Assembly (NCBI GenBank): GCA_938028745.1
Contig: CALIZL010000048.1
Span: forward strand, 34,706 to 98,705
Length of the DNA: 64,000 bases
Direction of reading: 5' to 3'
DNA from: an uncultured Prevotella sp.
GTDB lineage: Bacteria > Bacteroidota > Bacteroidia > Bacteroidales > Bacteroidaceae
Shown: piece by piece, positions 32,964-41,362 of the stretch
Position numbering within the stretch: position 1 is the first letter of the stretch
Layout: every line of letters begins with the position of its first letter
Notes under the pieces: model-generated
What the model was told of the DNA's origin: nothing
Database searches by the model: none
What the model saw: only the letters and a program-made list of their open reading frames with translations
Made by a program: the position numbers and the translations under genes

Positions 32964-34286
32964 ATGCAATACAAGTTTTTCCCGCATACGGAAGAAGACA
33001 TCAAGCTGATGCTTGATAAGATTGGTGTGCCTTCGCTAGATGGGCTCTTTGCAGAGGTGCCCGAAGAAATACGCTTCCGACGCGACTACGACCTGCCCAA
33101 CGCCAAAAGCGAGATAGAGATAAGGAACCTCTTTGGCAACTTGGGCAAGCAAAACAAGCAGCTAACGGTGTTTGCCGGCGGCGGTGTGTACGACCATTAC
33201 ACGCCGTCTATCGTGCCATACCTCGTTTCGCGCTCCGAGTTCCTCACCAGTTACACCCCCTATCAGGCCGAAATATCGCAAGGCACGCTGCACTACATCT
33301 TCGAGTTTCAAAGCATGATGGCCGAACTTACCGGCCTGCCCATCGCCAATGCCTCGATGTACGATGGCAGCACAGCCACTGCCGAAGCCGCCATCATGGC
33401 CGTTGCATCGGGCAAGAAGGCCAATAGGGTGTTGGTTTCCGAAACGGTAGACGATAAGATTTTGGCCGTAATACGCACCTATACACACTTCCAAGGTGTG
33501 CAAATAGAGGTGGTTCCTGCCGAAGACGGCGCCACATCGCGCACCGCCATGCAAGAAAAATTGCAACAAGGCGGTGTGACTGGCATGATTGTTCAGCAGC
33601 CCAACAAGTACGGCATCATTGAAAACTACGACGGCTTTGCCGACGATTGCCACCAACAAAAGGCACTTTTCGTGATGAACAGCGTGGCGGCCGACCTCGC
33701 CTTGCTGAAATCGCCGGGCGAATTGGGGGCAGACATCGCCGTGGGTGACGGCCAATCGCTGGGCATACCCATGCAATTCGGCGGTCCATCGGTGGGTTAT
33801 CTCTGCTGCACCGAAAAGCTAATGCGCAAGATGCCAGGGCGTATCGTGGGCCAAACAAAAGACAATCGCGGACAACGAGCCTTTGTGCTCACGCTGCAAG
33901 CACGCGAACAACACATCCGCCGCGAAAAGGCCACATCGAATATCTGTTCTAATCAGAGCCTTATGGCTTTGTGGGTAACCATCTATCTCAGTGTGATGGG
34001 CAAAGAGGGACTGAAAGAGGCCGCACAAATGTCGGTAGACGGGGCGCACTATCTTTACGAAAAGCTTATCCAATCGGGTAAGTTTAAACCTGCGTTCAAC
34101 CAGCCTTTCTTCAACGAATTTTGCGTAAAATATGTTGGCGGAGACCTCGATCAGCTGCAACAACGCTTGCTCGACAACGGCATTTTGGGCGGAATTAAAA
34201 TGGCCGACGACATGCTGATGCTAGCCGTTACAGAGAAAAGAACCAAGGAAGAAGTTGACCTTTTGGTTAGTTTAGTAACCCAATAA
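32964..34286 (+). CDS. gcvPA: Glycine dehydrogenase (decarboxylating) subunit 1
   Basis: The 440-residue protein corresponds to the N-terminal half of single-chain P-protein and forms a complex with GcvPB to decarboxylate glycine. Family landmarks include the N-terminal HTEEDIKLMLDKIGVPSLD, FAGGGVYDHYTPS and the segment GIPMQFGGPSVG. It lacks the PLP lysine, which resides in the other subunit. The split P-protein is normal for Bacteroidetes and thermophilic Gram-positive bacteria. It lies between gcvH (20 bp) and gcvPB (13 bp). Confidence 0.95.
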   Translation: MQYKFFPHTEEDIKLMLDKIGVPSLDGLFAEVPEEIRFRRDYDLPNAKSEIEIRNLFGNLGKQNKQLTVFAGGGVYDHYTPSIVPYLVSRSEFLTSYTPYQAEISQGTLHYIFEFQSMMAELTGLPIANASMYDGSTATAEAAIMAVASGKKANRVLVSETVDDKILAVIRTYTHFQGVQIEVVPAEDGATSRTAMQEKLQQGGVTGMIVQQPNKYGIIENYDGFADDCHQQKALFVMNSVAADLALLKSPGELGADIAVGDGQSLGIPMQFGGPSVGYLCCTEKLMRKMPGRIVGQTKDNRGQRAFVLTLQAREQHIRREKATSNICSNQSLMALWVTIYLSVMGKEGLKEAAQMSVDGAHYLYEKLIQSGKFKPAFNQPFFNEFCVKYVGGDLDQLQQRLLDNGILGGIKMADDMLMLAVTEKRTKEEVDLLVSLVTQ

Positions 34287-34299
34287 ACCCCGAAACAAG

Positions 34300-35781
34300 A
34301 TGAACAACAAATTATATGGCAACTTGATATTCGAGCTTTCGCGGCCTGGATGCCGCGGCTTTCACTTGCCAAACAACCCTTTCGGGAAACATCCAATAGC
34401 CAACGAACTGAAAAGAGGCAGCGATGCACAACTTCCCGAATGCGACGAGGTGACTGTGGTGAGGCATTACACCAACCACAGCGGCAACAACTTCGGCGTA
34501 GACAACGGCTTTTACCCGTTGGGCAGCTGCACAATGAAGTACAATCCCGTTATCAACGAAGAGGTTGCGGCCATGCCTGCCTTCGCCAATCTGCACCCCG
34601 CACAGCCTGCCAACACCTGCCAGGGCGCGTTGGCCGCACTGTACGGACTGCAAAAGGCACTCTCCGAAATATCGGGTTTGCACGAGTTTACCCTCAATCC
34701 CTTTGCCGGAGCGCAGGGCGAACTTACGGGTTTGATGATTATTCGTGCCTTCCATCAGGCAAACAACGACACGAAACGCACCAAGGTGATTGTTCCCGAC
34801 TCGGCTCACGGCACCAATCCCGCATCGGCTGCCGTGTGCGGACTGGATGTTGTGGAGGTGAAAAGCACGCCCGAAGGCACCGTTGACACCGAACACCTGA
34901 AACAATTGCTGGGCGACGACGTGGCAGCGATGATGATGACCAACCCCAACACCTTGGGATTGTTCGAGAAAGACATACCTGCCATTACCAAAATGGTACA
35001 CGATTGCGGTGGACTGATGTACTACGATGGGGCTAATCTTAACCCCTTGCTGGGCGAATGCCGCCCTGGCGACATGGGTTTCGACGTGATGCACATCAAC
35101 CTGCACAAGACTTTCTCTACTCCTCACGGCGGTGGTGGCCCCGGTGCTGGTCCTGTTGGCGTGCGCAAAGGCTTGGAACAGTTCCTGCCTTCGCCCCATG
35201 TGGTGCGCAACGGCGACCGTTACGAGATTGTAGAAAACCCCTTTGGTTTCGCTCCCGATGCGCCAACGATGAACCTAGGCACTTTCTTCGGCAACTTCGC
35301 CGTGCTGATGCGCGCCTACACCTACATCCTAACGCTGGGCAAAGAAAACCTTAAAAATGTGGGAAAACTGGCTACACTCAACGCCAACTACATTAAAGAG
35401 GCACTCAAAGACGTGTACGACCTGCCTATTGAGGGGCTGTGCAAGCACGAATTTGTGTTCGATGGCCTGAAAAACAAAGACACGGGCATACGCACAATGG
35501 ATGTGGCCAAGGCCTTGCTAGACTATGGTTACCACGCCCCCACCATCTATTTCCCCTTGCTTTTCCACGAAGCCATGATGATAGAGCCCACCGAGGCTGA
35601 GAGCAAAGCCACCATCGACGGCTTTATAGAGGTGATGAGGAATATTGCAAACGAGGCCGAACACAATCCGCAACGACTGAAAGACGCGCCATTGAACACG
35701 CCTGTTGGTCGTGTAGACGACGTTCTGGCAGCCAAACACCCCATAACCACCTATAAACAAAGCATTGATGAACAAGTTTGA
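34300..35781 (+). CDS. gcvPB: Glycine dehydrogenase (decarboxylating) subunit 2
   Basis: The 493-residue PLP-dependent catalytic half has the PLP-binding lysine in NLHKTFSTPHGGGGPGAGP (K270). Other landmarks are YPLGSCTMKYNP (about 71-82) and PNTLGLFE, both typical of the family. It decarboxylates glycine and passes the methylamine to the lipoyl group of GcvH. Its C-terminal codons overlap the start of lpd, so the two genes are translationally coupled. Confidence 0.95.
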   Translation: MNNKLYGNLIFELSRPGCRGFHLPNNPFGKHPIANELKRGSDAQLPECDEVTVVRHYTNHSGNNFGVDNGFYPLGSCTMKYNPVINEEVAAMPAFANLHPAQPANTCQGALAALYGLQKALSEISGLHEFTLNPFAGAQGELTGLMIIRAFHQANNDTKRTKVIVPDSAHGTNPASAAVCGLDVVEVKSTPEGTVDTEHLKQLLGDDVAAMMMTNPNTLGLFEKDIPAITKMVHDCGGLMYYDGANLNPLLGECRPGDMGFDVMHINLHKTFSTPHGGGGPGAGPVGVRKGLEQFLPSPHVVRNGDRYEIVENPFGFAPDAPTMNLGTFFGNFAVLMRAYTYILTLGKENLKNVGKLATLNANYIKEALKDVYDLPIEGLCKHEFVFDGLKNKDTGIRTMDVAKALLDYGYHAPTIYFPLLFHEAMMIEPTEAESKATIDGFIEVMRNIANEAEHNPQRLKDAPLNTPVGRVDDVLAAKHPITTYKQSIDEQV

Positions 35782-37126
35782 TATCTTGATTATCGGCAGC
35801 GGACCTGGCGGTTATCGCACTGCCGAGTATGCGGCACGCAAGGGTTTGCAGGTGGCCGTGTTCGAGAAGGACCAACCTGGCGGCACTTGCCTTAACAGTG
35901 GTTGCATCCCAACGAAGACGCTTTGCAAGCATGCTGAGGTGGCCGACACCGTGAGGGAGGCTGCACAATATGGTGTAGCCATCAAAGATGCGGCCTTCGA
36001 CATCGACATGCAGGCCGTTGTTGCCCGTAAGGAAGAGATAACCGAGAAGCTTCGGCAGGGCGTTGAACAGCTAATGTCGATGCCGGGAGTTACCTTTGTA
36101 AGGGGCGAGGCGCGGTTTACGGCCAACAAAACGCTTGTGGCAAACGGCGAAGAATACACTGCCGACAACATCATCATCGCTTCGGGGTCGTCGGCAAAGG
36201 TGCTGCCCGTAGAGGGTGCGCAGCTCAATGGCGTGATTACCTCTACCGAACTGCTCTGCCTCAACCACGTGCCACGCAGTCTTTGCATCATTGGTGCGGG
36301 CGTTATCGGTATGGAATTTGCCAGCATCTACCGCAGTTTTGGGTGCGAAGTAATGGTGGTTGAGTTTCTGAAAGAGTGCCTTCCCGCACTTGACAGCGAC
36401 ATTGCCAAACGACTTCGCAAGCAGTTGGAACAACGCGGTGTGCAGTTTGCGCTGCAATCGGGTGTAACAAAGATTGAACAAACGGAGGACAACGCGTTGC
36501 GCGTGCACTATCAGAAGAAGGGCAAAGAGGCCTTCGCCGATGCCGAACTGGTGCTGATGGCCACTGGGCGTGCGGCAAACGTCGACGCACTGGGTTTGGA
36601 GAACACCGACATCTGCTATACAAAGGCTGGCATAACCACCGACGACAACATGCAAACCAATGTTCCCGGCGTGTATGCCATTGGCGATGTGAACGGCAAA
36701 CAGATGCTGGCGCATGCCGCAACGTTCCAAGGTTTCAGGGCTGTTAACCACATTGTGGGGCATACAGACCGCATTTTGTTCAACGTTGTGCCTGCTGCCA
36801 TCTTCACACATCCCGAAGTGGGAAGTGTGGGATTGAGCGAAGACCAATGCAAGGAGCAAGGCGTGGCCTACAAATGTAGGAAGGGCTACTATCGTTCTAA
36901 CGGCAAAGCCAACGCAGGGAATGCCACCGAAGGCATGATTAAACTGATGACCGACGAGCAAGACCGCATTTTGGGCTGTCATCTCTATGGCGAAAATGCA
37001 GCTTTCATTGCACAAGAGGTGGCCGTGCTGATGAACTTTGGCGCCACACTCTCGCAGCTAGGCGAAATTGTTCACACGCATCCCACGCTCAGCGAGATAC
37101 TGCAAGACATGGCCTTTATGCCTTAA
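35768..37126 (+). CDS. lpdA: Dihydrolipoyl dehydrogenase (glycine cleavage L protein)
   Basis: The ATG at 35768 gives 452 residues and overlaps the gcvPB stop by 14 bp; a TTG one codon upstream is possible. The N-terminal FAD motif is GSGPGGYRTAEYA, and the redox-active pair C41/C46 sits in GGTCLNSGCIPTKTL. An NAD-binding motif IGAGVIGMEFASIY is present, as is the C-terminal interface motif with the catalytic histidine (HTHPTLSE). It reoxidises dihydrolipoamide on GcvH. Its place at the end of the gcv unit argues for a dedicated L-protein. Confidence 0.95.
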   Translation: MNKFDILIIGSGPGGYRTAEYAARKGLQVAVFEKDQPGGTCLNSGCIPTKTLCKHAEVADTVREAAQYGVAIKDAAFDIDMQAVVARKEEITEKLRQGVEQLMSMPGVTFVRGEARFTANKTLVANGEEYTADNIIIASGSSAKVLPVEGAQLNGVITSTELLCLNHVPRSLCIIGAGVIGMEFASIYRSFGCEVMVVEFLKECLPALDSDIAKRLRKQLEQRGVQFALQSGVTKIEQTEDNALRVHYQKKGKEAFADAELVLMATGRAANVDALGLENTDICYTKAGITTDDNMQTNVPGVYAIGDVNGKQMLAHAATFQGFRAVNHIVGHTDRILFNVVPAAIFTHPEVGSVGLSEDQCKEQGVAYKCRKGYYRSNGKANAGNATEGMIKLMTDEQDRILGCHLYGENAAFIAQEVAVLMNFGATLSQLGEIVHTHPTLSEILQDMAFMP

Positions 37127-37300
37127 CTACCTATTAGGTGTGGCTAGCCACAGACGTTGGCCACACCCAAACGAATTTTACCTTCATGAATTTGCCTGCG
37201 CCCAGTGTGGTTATATCATAAAGCCACCTAGGTGCAGGCTTTCTTTTTGCAGCCAAAACAAGAACGACTGGAATGCTTGGAGCATCTCATAAGAAGGGTT
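37127..37300. other. Gene-free tail of the gcv operon
   Basis: A possible hairpin GGTGTGGC (37137-37144) / GCCACACC (37160-37167) follows lpd but lacks a T run, so a terminator role is uncertain. Nothing else is seen before the MITE-like element. Confidence 0.35.
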
Positions 37301-37498
37301 TAACCCAAATCGGGCATTAGAGCCTGTGCAGATCTTTTTTATTGTTGAGCATCTTGTCTGCCTTACTCTTGGAGGCGTAGCGGGCTACGTCAAGAGAGTA
37401 AGACAGACAATATGCCGACAAGCAAACGAAAGATGGACAGGAAGCGATGCAAACAACCTAAAATAAAAGGTAAGCAGTCTAACAGCCGATTTGGGTTA
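37301..37498. mobile_element. MITE-like element A, 198 bp, with terminal inverted repeats
   Basis: The ends TAACCCAAATCGG (37301-37313) and CCGATTTGGGTTA (37486-37498) are perfect inverted repeats. The match continues with three mismatches to TTAGA/TCTAA, giving 18 of 21 positions. Inside is a palindrome with TTGTCTG (37354-37360) and TTACTCT pairing with AGAGTAA and CAGACAA (37404-37410). No open frame is present. A diverged copy lies inverted at about 48326-48517, and a 5-prime part of a third at about 63876-63960. I found no convincing target-site duplication. Confidence 0.75.
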
Positions 37499-37733
37499 GG
37501 TGCACATTTGGTTGGTTGCGATGCCATGTACGTTGTTCGTTAAGTTGTTGGGTACAGATACAGCACGCTTTGCCCTTGTTGGCCAAACTGCCCTGTTGGT
37601 TTTACGCGATGAATAGTGGGGTAGGGTCGTAACTTATTTGCGGGTACATGCAAAAAGTGCAAAGCCTCTTCCCCTTAGCCCATTGCAGTAGCTTTGGGAT
37701 AGAGGAAGAGACCATTTGCGAGGTTGAATCTAT
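37499..37733. other. Intergenic region downstream of the DUF805 gene
   Basis: No gene is seen. On the minus strand, CTCTTCCTC near 37700 can pair with GGGGAAGAG near 37665 and is followed by CTTTTTG, a weak candidate terminator for the DUF805 gene. Confidence 0.35.
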
Positions 37734-38108
37734 TTAGGGTTGTGGTTCGCCAAAACGATTAGCTGCGGGTTCGCCTTCTTTGATGCAAAGAACGAGGAAC
37801 CAGATAGAGCCAATAATTGGCACGAAGGTGATGAAAATCCATCCGCCACCTTTACCAATATCGTGCATGCGGCGAACGCTTAATGCTAAGCCAGGAACTA
37901 ATATTGCCAAAGCAAATACGCCAAAGATGATGGAGACGATTAGTGTAGCAGCCGTGCTGCCGGCCAATACTGAAACGAGAATTTGATAAACGATGCTGAT
38001 TGCGGCGTTGACCAGTGCAAATAGCCAGAACTCTGAACGGTTTGCACGACCTTTAAACAATGCGTACTTGTTAGTTAGTACGTTTTTGTAATTTCCAATA
38101 ATGTCCAT
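37734..38108 (-). CDS. DUF805-family membrane protein
   Basis: The 124-residue protein has the DUF805 layout. The N-terminal FKGRANRSEFWLFALVN motif (about 19-35) precedes three transmembrane helices (about 28-48, 55-77, 90-108), and the conserved SVRRMHDIGKGGGW (about 77-90) sits before the last one. DUF805 proteins are small inner-membrane proteins of unknown function. A CAAAGATA at 38332-38339 (TATCTTTG on the coding strand) is a possible -7 element but is 220 bp away. Confidence 0.88.
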   Translation of the reverse strand: MDIIGNYKNVLTNKYALFKGRANRSEFWLFALVNAAISIVYQILVSVLAGSTAATLIVSIIFGVFALAILVPGLALSVRRMHDIGKGGGWIFITFVPIIGSIWFLVLCIKEGEPAANRFGEPQP

Positions 38109-38583
38109 AATGTAAAAGTTTAAGTTATTGATAAATTCTGTTATAAGTTTATGTCATATTGTTGGCACTAGTTAATAAGCCATCGATGGGAACTTGCCCA
38201 CCATAAGAAGATGTGCCACACCGCGAACTGCAATAAGTTGTTACCGCTTAATTGGCTTGTGCCTGCCTTGTTGGAGGGTTGCGGCGGCGGTGTTATGTGC
38301 TTGTTAAAGAACGTGGCGAACTTCTACGATGCAAAGATAAACGAAAATTTCTGAACTGCCATTATATTTCATTGATTTTTTTTGCATTTTTCTTGGTTAT
38401 AACTCTTTTTTAGGAATTTGATATGATTAAAAAGGAAGTAATAATGAATTGTAAGTGGGGAAAGCTAGTCAGACTTGTCAGACTAGTCAGACTAGTCCGA
38501 CTAGTCCGACTAGTCTGAGAAGTCCGAGCTGTCCGACTGGCCCGACCAGTCAGACAGCTCGGACTGTTTAGTCCTTTAATTGC
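38109..38583. repeat. Intergenic region with ~110-bp AGTCCGACTA-type repeat
   Basis: No gene is seen. From about 38464 to 38572 the sequence is a run of ~10-bp units (AGTCAGACTA, AGTCCGACTA), itself rich in inverted repeats. The same core (AAGTCCGAC) occurs at 930-945 and 4730-4765. 38109-38463 shows no recognisable feature apart from the possible -7 element at 38332-38339. Confidence 0.65.
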
Positions 38584-38898
38584 TTATGCCTCGCCATTCC
38601 CACCCACGTTAAATGGGGCGATGGTGCGAGGGCCTTCGTTGGGCAACTTAATTTTGCCGAACTCTTGCTCGTACTTAAAGATGTTTTCTTGCATGGCCAT
38701 GAGCAAACGCTTGGCATGTTCGGGTGCCATGATGATGCGACTGGCCACTTCGGGCTTTGGCATGCCAGGCAGTATGCGGGCGAAATCGAGGATGAAATCG
38801 CTTGGCGAATGCGAGATTAGCACAAAGTTAGAGTACACGCCCGAAGCTATTTCGGGTTTCAAGTCCATTTCAAAGGGAACGGGTTGTTTCTGATCCAT
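38584..38898 (-). CDS. DUF3467-domain protein
   Basis: Choosing the ATG at 38898 (MDQKQPVPFEMDLKPE) gives 104 residues, the usual length; an upstream in-frame start adds 14 atypical residues. The DUF3467 pattern is clear: GVYSNFVLISHSPSDFILDF (about 20-39), then PKPEVASRIIMAPEHAKRLL (about 47-66) and a C-terminal helix. The domain is common and conserved in Bacteroidetes but has no assigned function. It lies 109 bp downstream of the YitT gene on the same strand. Confidence 0.85.
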   Translation of the reverse strand: MDQKQPVPFEMDLKPEIASGVYSNFVLISHSPSDFILDFARILPGMPKPEVASRIIMAPEHAKRLLMAMQENIFKYEQEFGKIKLPNEGPRTIAPFNVGGNGEA

Positions 38899-39007
38899 AT
38901 CTTTATCGGTGTTTAGCAGAGCCTTGCCACATGTTTGCATTTGCGTTCATGGGCAAGCCCTATTGTATACAAGTCCTATTAATATATAGGTGTTTATGTT
39001 TAGTGCC

Positions 39008-39961
39008 TTACGCATTTGCCGCAAGGTTCTCGTCGGGCGACACGTCAACGCCCAGCCGTTCGGCTTGTTCTTTCATCAGCTTGTTCTTCTTACGCTTGGC
39101 CTTGAACTTGTCGAAGCCCAAGCCGTAAACGCCGATTACCGAACTCTGCGAAACAAAGGCGGCGGGGTCTATCTCATTGATGATGGAGAATATCTTGCCC
39201 GACTCCGTTTGGCGAGCCAAAACAAAGAGCATCTTCACCTCGCGACCCGAATAAAAGCCATGACCGCTGATGGTGGTGCAGCCGCGTTGCGCATTTACGT
39301 TAATGGCACGCCCAATCTGCTCGTACTTGTCGGAGATGATGAAGAACTGCACCGACTGATGCATCATGTTCACCACCTTGTCTACACAGATGGAGAAGAT
39401 AAAGAGGAATACGTAGCCGTAAATCACTTCCTCCCAATTGCGCAAGGCCACGTAGCTGGCTGTGACAATAGAAATGTCTACCAGCAAAATGAGTTTGCCA
39501 AGTGAAATGTCGTGATACTTGTTAATCATGGCCGCCACCACGTCGGTGCCGCCAGTTGAGGCATTGCTGGCCAGTCCCAATCCCACGGTGCTGCCCAAAC
39601 TGGCCGCACCCAGCACGATGGCCATGAAGGGTTGGCCTTGCAAAAGCGTGGAGCCTTCCATCCAATGCTGCCCCAATGCGCTGAAAAGCGTGAACATCAC
39701 AGCCGCATAGAGCGTTTTAAGACAGAACTGCCAGCCCAGCACCTTTAAGGCGATGAGCAACAATAGGGCGTTTACGCCCAAGAAAGTAACTTGTACCGGA
39801 ATGTTCCAACCCCAGTAAAGAATGGATGCCAAGCCTGGTATGCCACCCGTGGTGATGTGATTCGGAAGCAGGAAGATGGCCCATCCCAAGCTGCCGATGA
39901 ACATGGCGATAGTTAGTAATACTAGATCTTTTAGTAGCGTGTATCTTTTTAACGTCAACAT
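39008..39961 (-). CDS. YitT-family membrane protein
   Basis: The ATG at 39961 (MLTLKRYTLLKDLVLLTIAMF) gives 317 residues; an in-frame extension to 40069 adds 36 residues before the first family helix. Five or six transmembrane helices (about 12-190) carry the YitT pattern LLPNHITTGGIPGLASILYW and GLASNASTGGTDVVAAMINKY. A cytoplasmic DUF2179 domain follows (about 220-280), then a basic tail. The function of the family is unknown; the soluble domain resembles PII-like folds. The CAAAGATA at 39981-39988 is a likely -7 element. Confidence 0.88.
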   Translation of the reverse strand: MLTLKRYTLLKDLVLLTIAMFIGSLGWAIFLLPNHITTGGIPGLASILYWGWNIPVQVTFLGVNALLLLIALKVLGWQFCLKTLYAAVMFTLFSALGQHWMEGSTLLQGQPFMAIVLGAASLGSTVGLGLASNASTGGTDVVAAMINKYHDISLGKLILLVDISIVTASYVALRNWEEVIYGYVFLFIFSICVDKVVNMMHQSVQFFIISDKYEQIGRAINVNAQRGCTTISGHGFYSGREVKMLFVLARQTESGKIFSIINEIDPAAFVSQSSVIGVYGLGFDKFKAKRKKNKLMKEQAERLGVDVSPDENLAANA

Positions 39962-40359
39962 ACTTTGGTTTTTTATGCGACAAAGATACGCAATAATCGT
40001 GAAAAAAGAAAGCAACGAAATAAAAAATATGGGGTGGAGCAAAGAATTAATGTGTACCTCTGCCGCCAACTGTCTTCAAAACAAGTCCCATTACGAGGGT
40101 CGTTACCAAACACAATTCGGCCGTAAAGTCGCTAACTGTCTTCAAAACAAGTCCCATTACTCGTCCTTTCATTTGCACACGGCCGTAAACACAAATTCTT
40201 ACCAGCTAGAATACACAAGAACATCATCTAATAAGAGGAGAGAGAAAGGTGGGCTAAGCTGGTGCTTAGGCCTTCGCACCAAGTAAATTGACAAGCTATA
40301 CTTACGGTTATATAACACACCGAGAAATCATAAAACGGATGAGCTGAATTTACACACAA
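39962..40359. repeat. Spacer with two-copy 66-bp-period repeat (CRISPR-like)
   Basis: AACTGTCTTCAAAACAAGTC followed by CCATTAC occurs at 40068-40094 and 40134-40160, exactly 66 bp apart and identical over 27 bp. Six further bases upstream differ only by C/T changes (33 bp in all). The intervening 33-39 bp are unlike. A 66-bp period fits a 36-bp repeat plus 30-bp spacer, but with only two copies and no cas genes it is not called a CRISPR array. The -7 element of the YitT gene (39981-39988) also lies in this region. Confidence 0.6.
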
Positions 40360-40404
40360 AGGCGGACTCAACGTTCTCTCACAAAAGGAGCGTTAAGTCC
40401 GCCT
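40360..40404 (-). terminator. Terminator of the SusC-SusD-lipoprotein operon
   Basis: On the minus strand AGGCGGACT(T)AACG pairs with CGTT(G)AGTCCGCCT, followed by TTTGTGTG. It lies 58 bp past the last gene of the operon. Confidence 0.65.
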
Positions 40405-40461
40405 GATGTTTAATCGGAAAGCTGTGCAGTCTAACAAGCACTACAAGCCAATGTGCCAGTG

Positions 40462-41289
40462 CTATGGGCTAGGAACGAATGTCTCAACAACAGCACCATA
40501 GTCATTTTTTGCGGTAAAGTAATTTAAAACCAGCGTCACTTTATTGTCCTTGTATAGCTTGCAACCTTTCTCCGGGTCTGTTGCAAATGCCTGGTTGTTT
40601 TCTTTTGTGGCAAGGTCGCGAATATAAACGCCGTTCAGAACGGTGGCTTGTGTGGAAACGGCAACAAATTGATAATCGTCTTGCTTAGCATTCAACAGGG
40701 TGAACTTAATGTTGCTTTTACCGTTATAAACCTTATTTAGTCGGTAAAGCCCTTCCCGGTTTTCACATTTCTGCAATACAACGTCTTTTATAACCTTTTC
40801 CTTGTTCTCACCGAACGACACAAGCGCGAAAGTATAAGTTCCCTTAGCCATATCACTCCATGACAATCCAGTGAAGTCGAACACTTTAAGCGTTTTGGCA
40901 CCTGCGCCCGTGGCCACTACTGCCACTTTATATTCTCCTGTCATGCCTTCAACGGCAACATCAGCCACCGCGCCGCCCGACAAATCTTTCACTTTCGTTC
41001 CGCTTGCAATCACAAAGTCCTTAATAGCCTCTTCACCTCCCTGCTGCATCTTTGTTTCAAACTCGGCCTTAGGTATGCTTGCGTAGTAAACAGCATCAGT
41101 TTTGCTGTTGGTAGCCACACGCAAAAGCATGTCGTTATCGGGGTTTAGTGGATCTTTGGCGTCAAGTTGGTATATCGTAGCCACGGCGGTGTTGTCGTTT
41201 CCAGGTTCAGAACCTTGTTCGTCAGCACATGCAGCCATGAAAGCCAAGCCCAACAAAGCCCATGCATAATTGATAATATTATGTTTCAT
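40462..41289 (-). CDS. Surface lipoprotein of the Sus-type operon
   Basis: The 275-residue protein starts with a lipoprotein signal peptide ending in LAFMAAC (cysteine near residue 21). It is followed by ADEQGSEPGND, an acidic run compatible with export to the cell surface. The mature part is beta-rich, with no catalytic motif I recognise. As the third gene after SusC and SusD homologues, it occupies the place of SusE/F-like accessory glycan- or ligand-binding lipoproteins, but I see no specific family signature. The gap to SusD is 73 bp. Confidence 0.7.
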   Translation of the reverse strand: MKHNIINYAWALLGLAFMAACADEQGSEPGNDNTAVATIYQLDAKDPLNPDNDMLLRVATNSKTDAVYYASIPKAEFETKMQQGGEEAIKDFVIASGTKVKDLSGGAVADVAVEGMTGEYKVAVVATGAGAKTLKVFDFTGLSWSDMAKGTYTFALVSFGENKEKVIKDVVLQKCENREGLYRLNKVYNGKSNIKFTLLNAKQDDYQFVAVSTQATVLNGVYIRDLATKENNQAFATDPEKGCKLYKDNKVTLVLNYFTAKNDYGAVVETFVPSP

Positions 41290-41362
41290 TGTAAATACTT
41301 CGTTTAGTTTATTACATTATATAATAGGCGTGCTTTGAAAATACGCCTTCCCGCTGTTGTCA

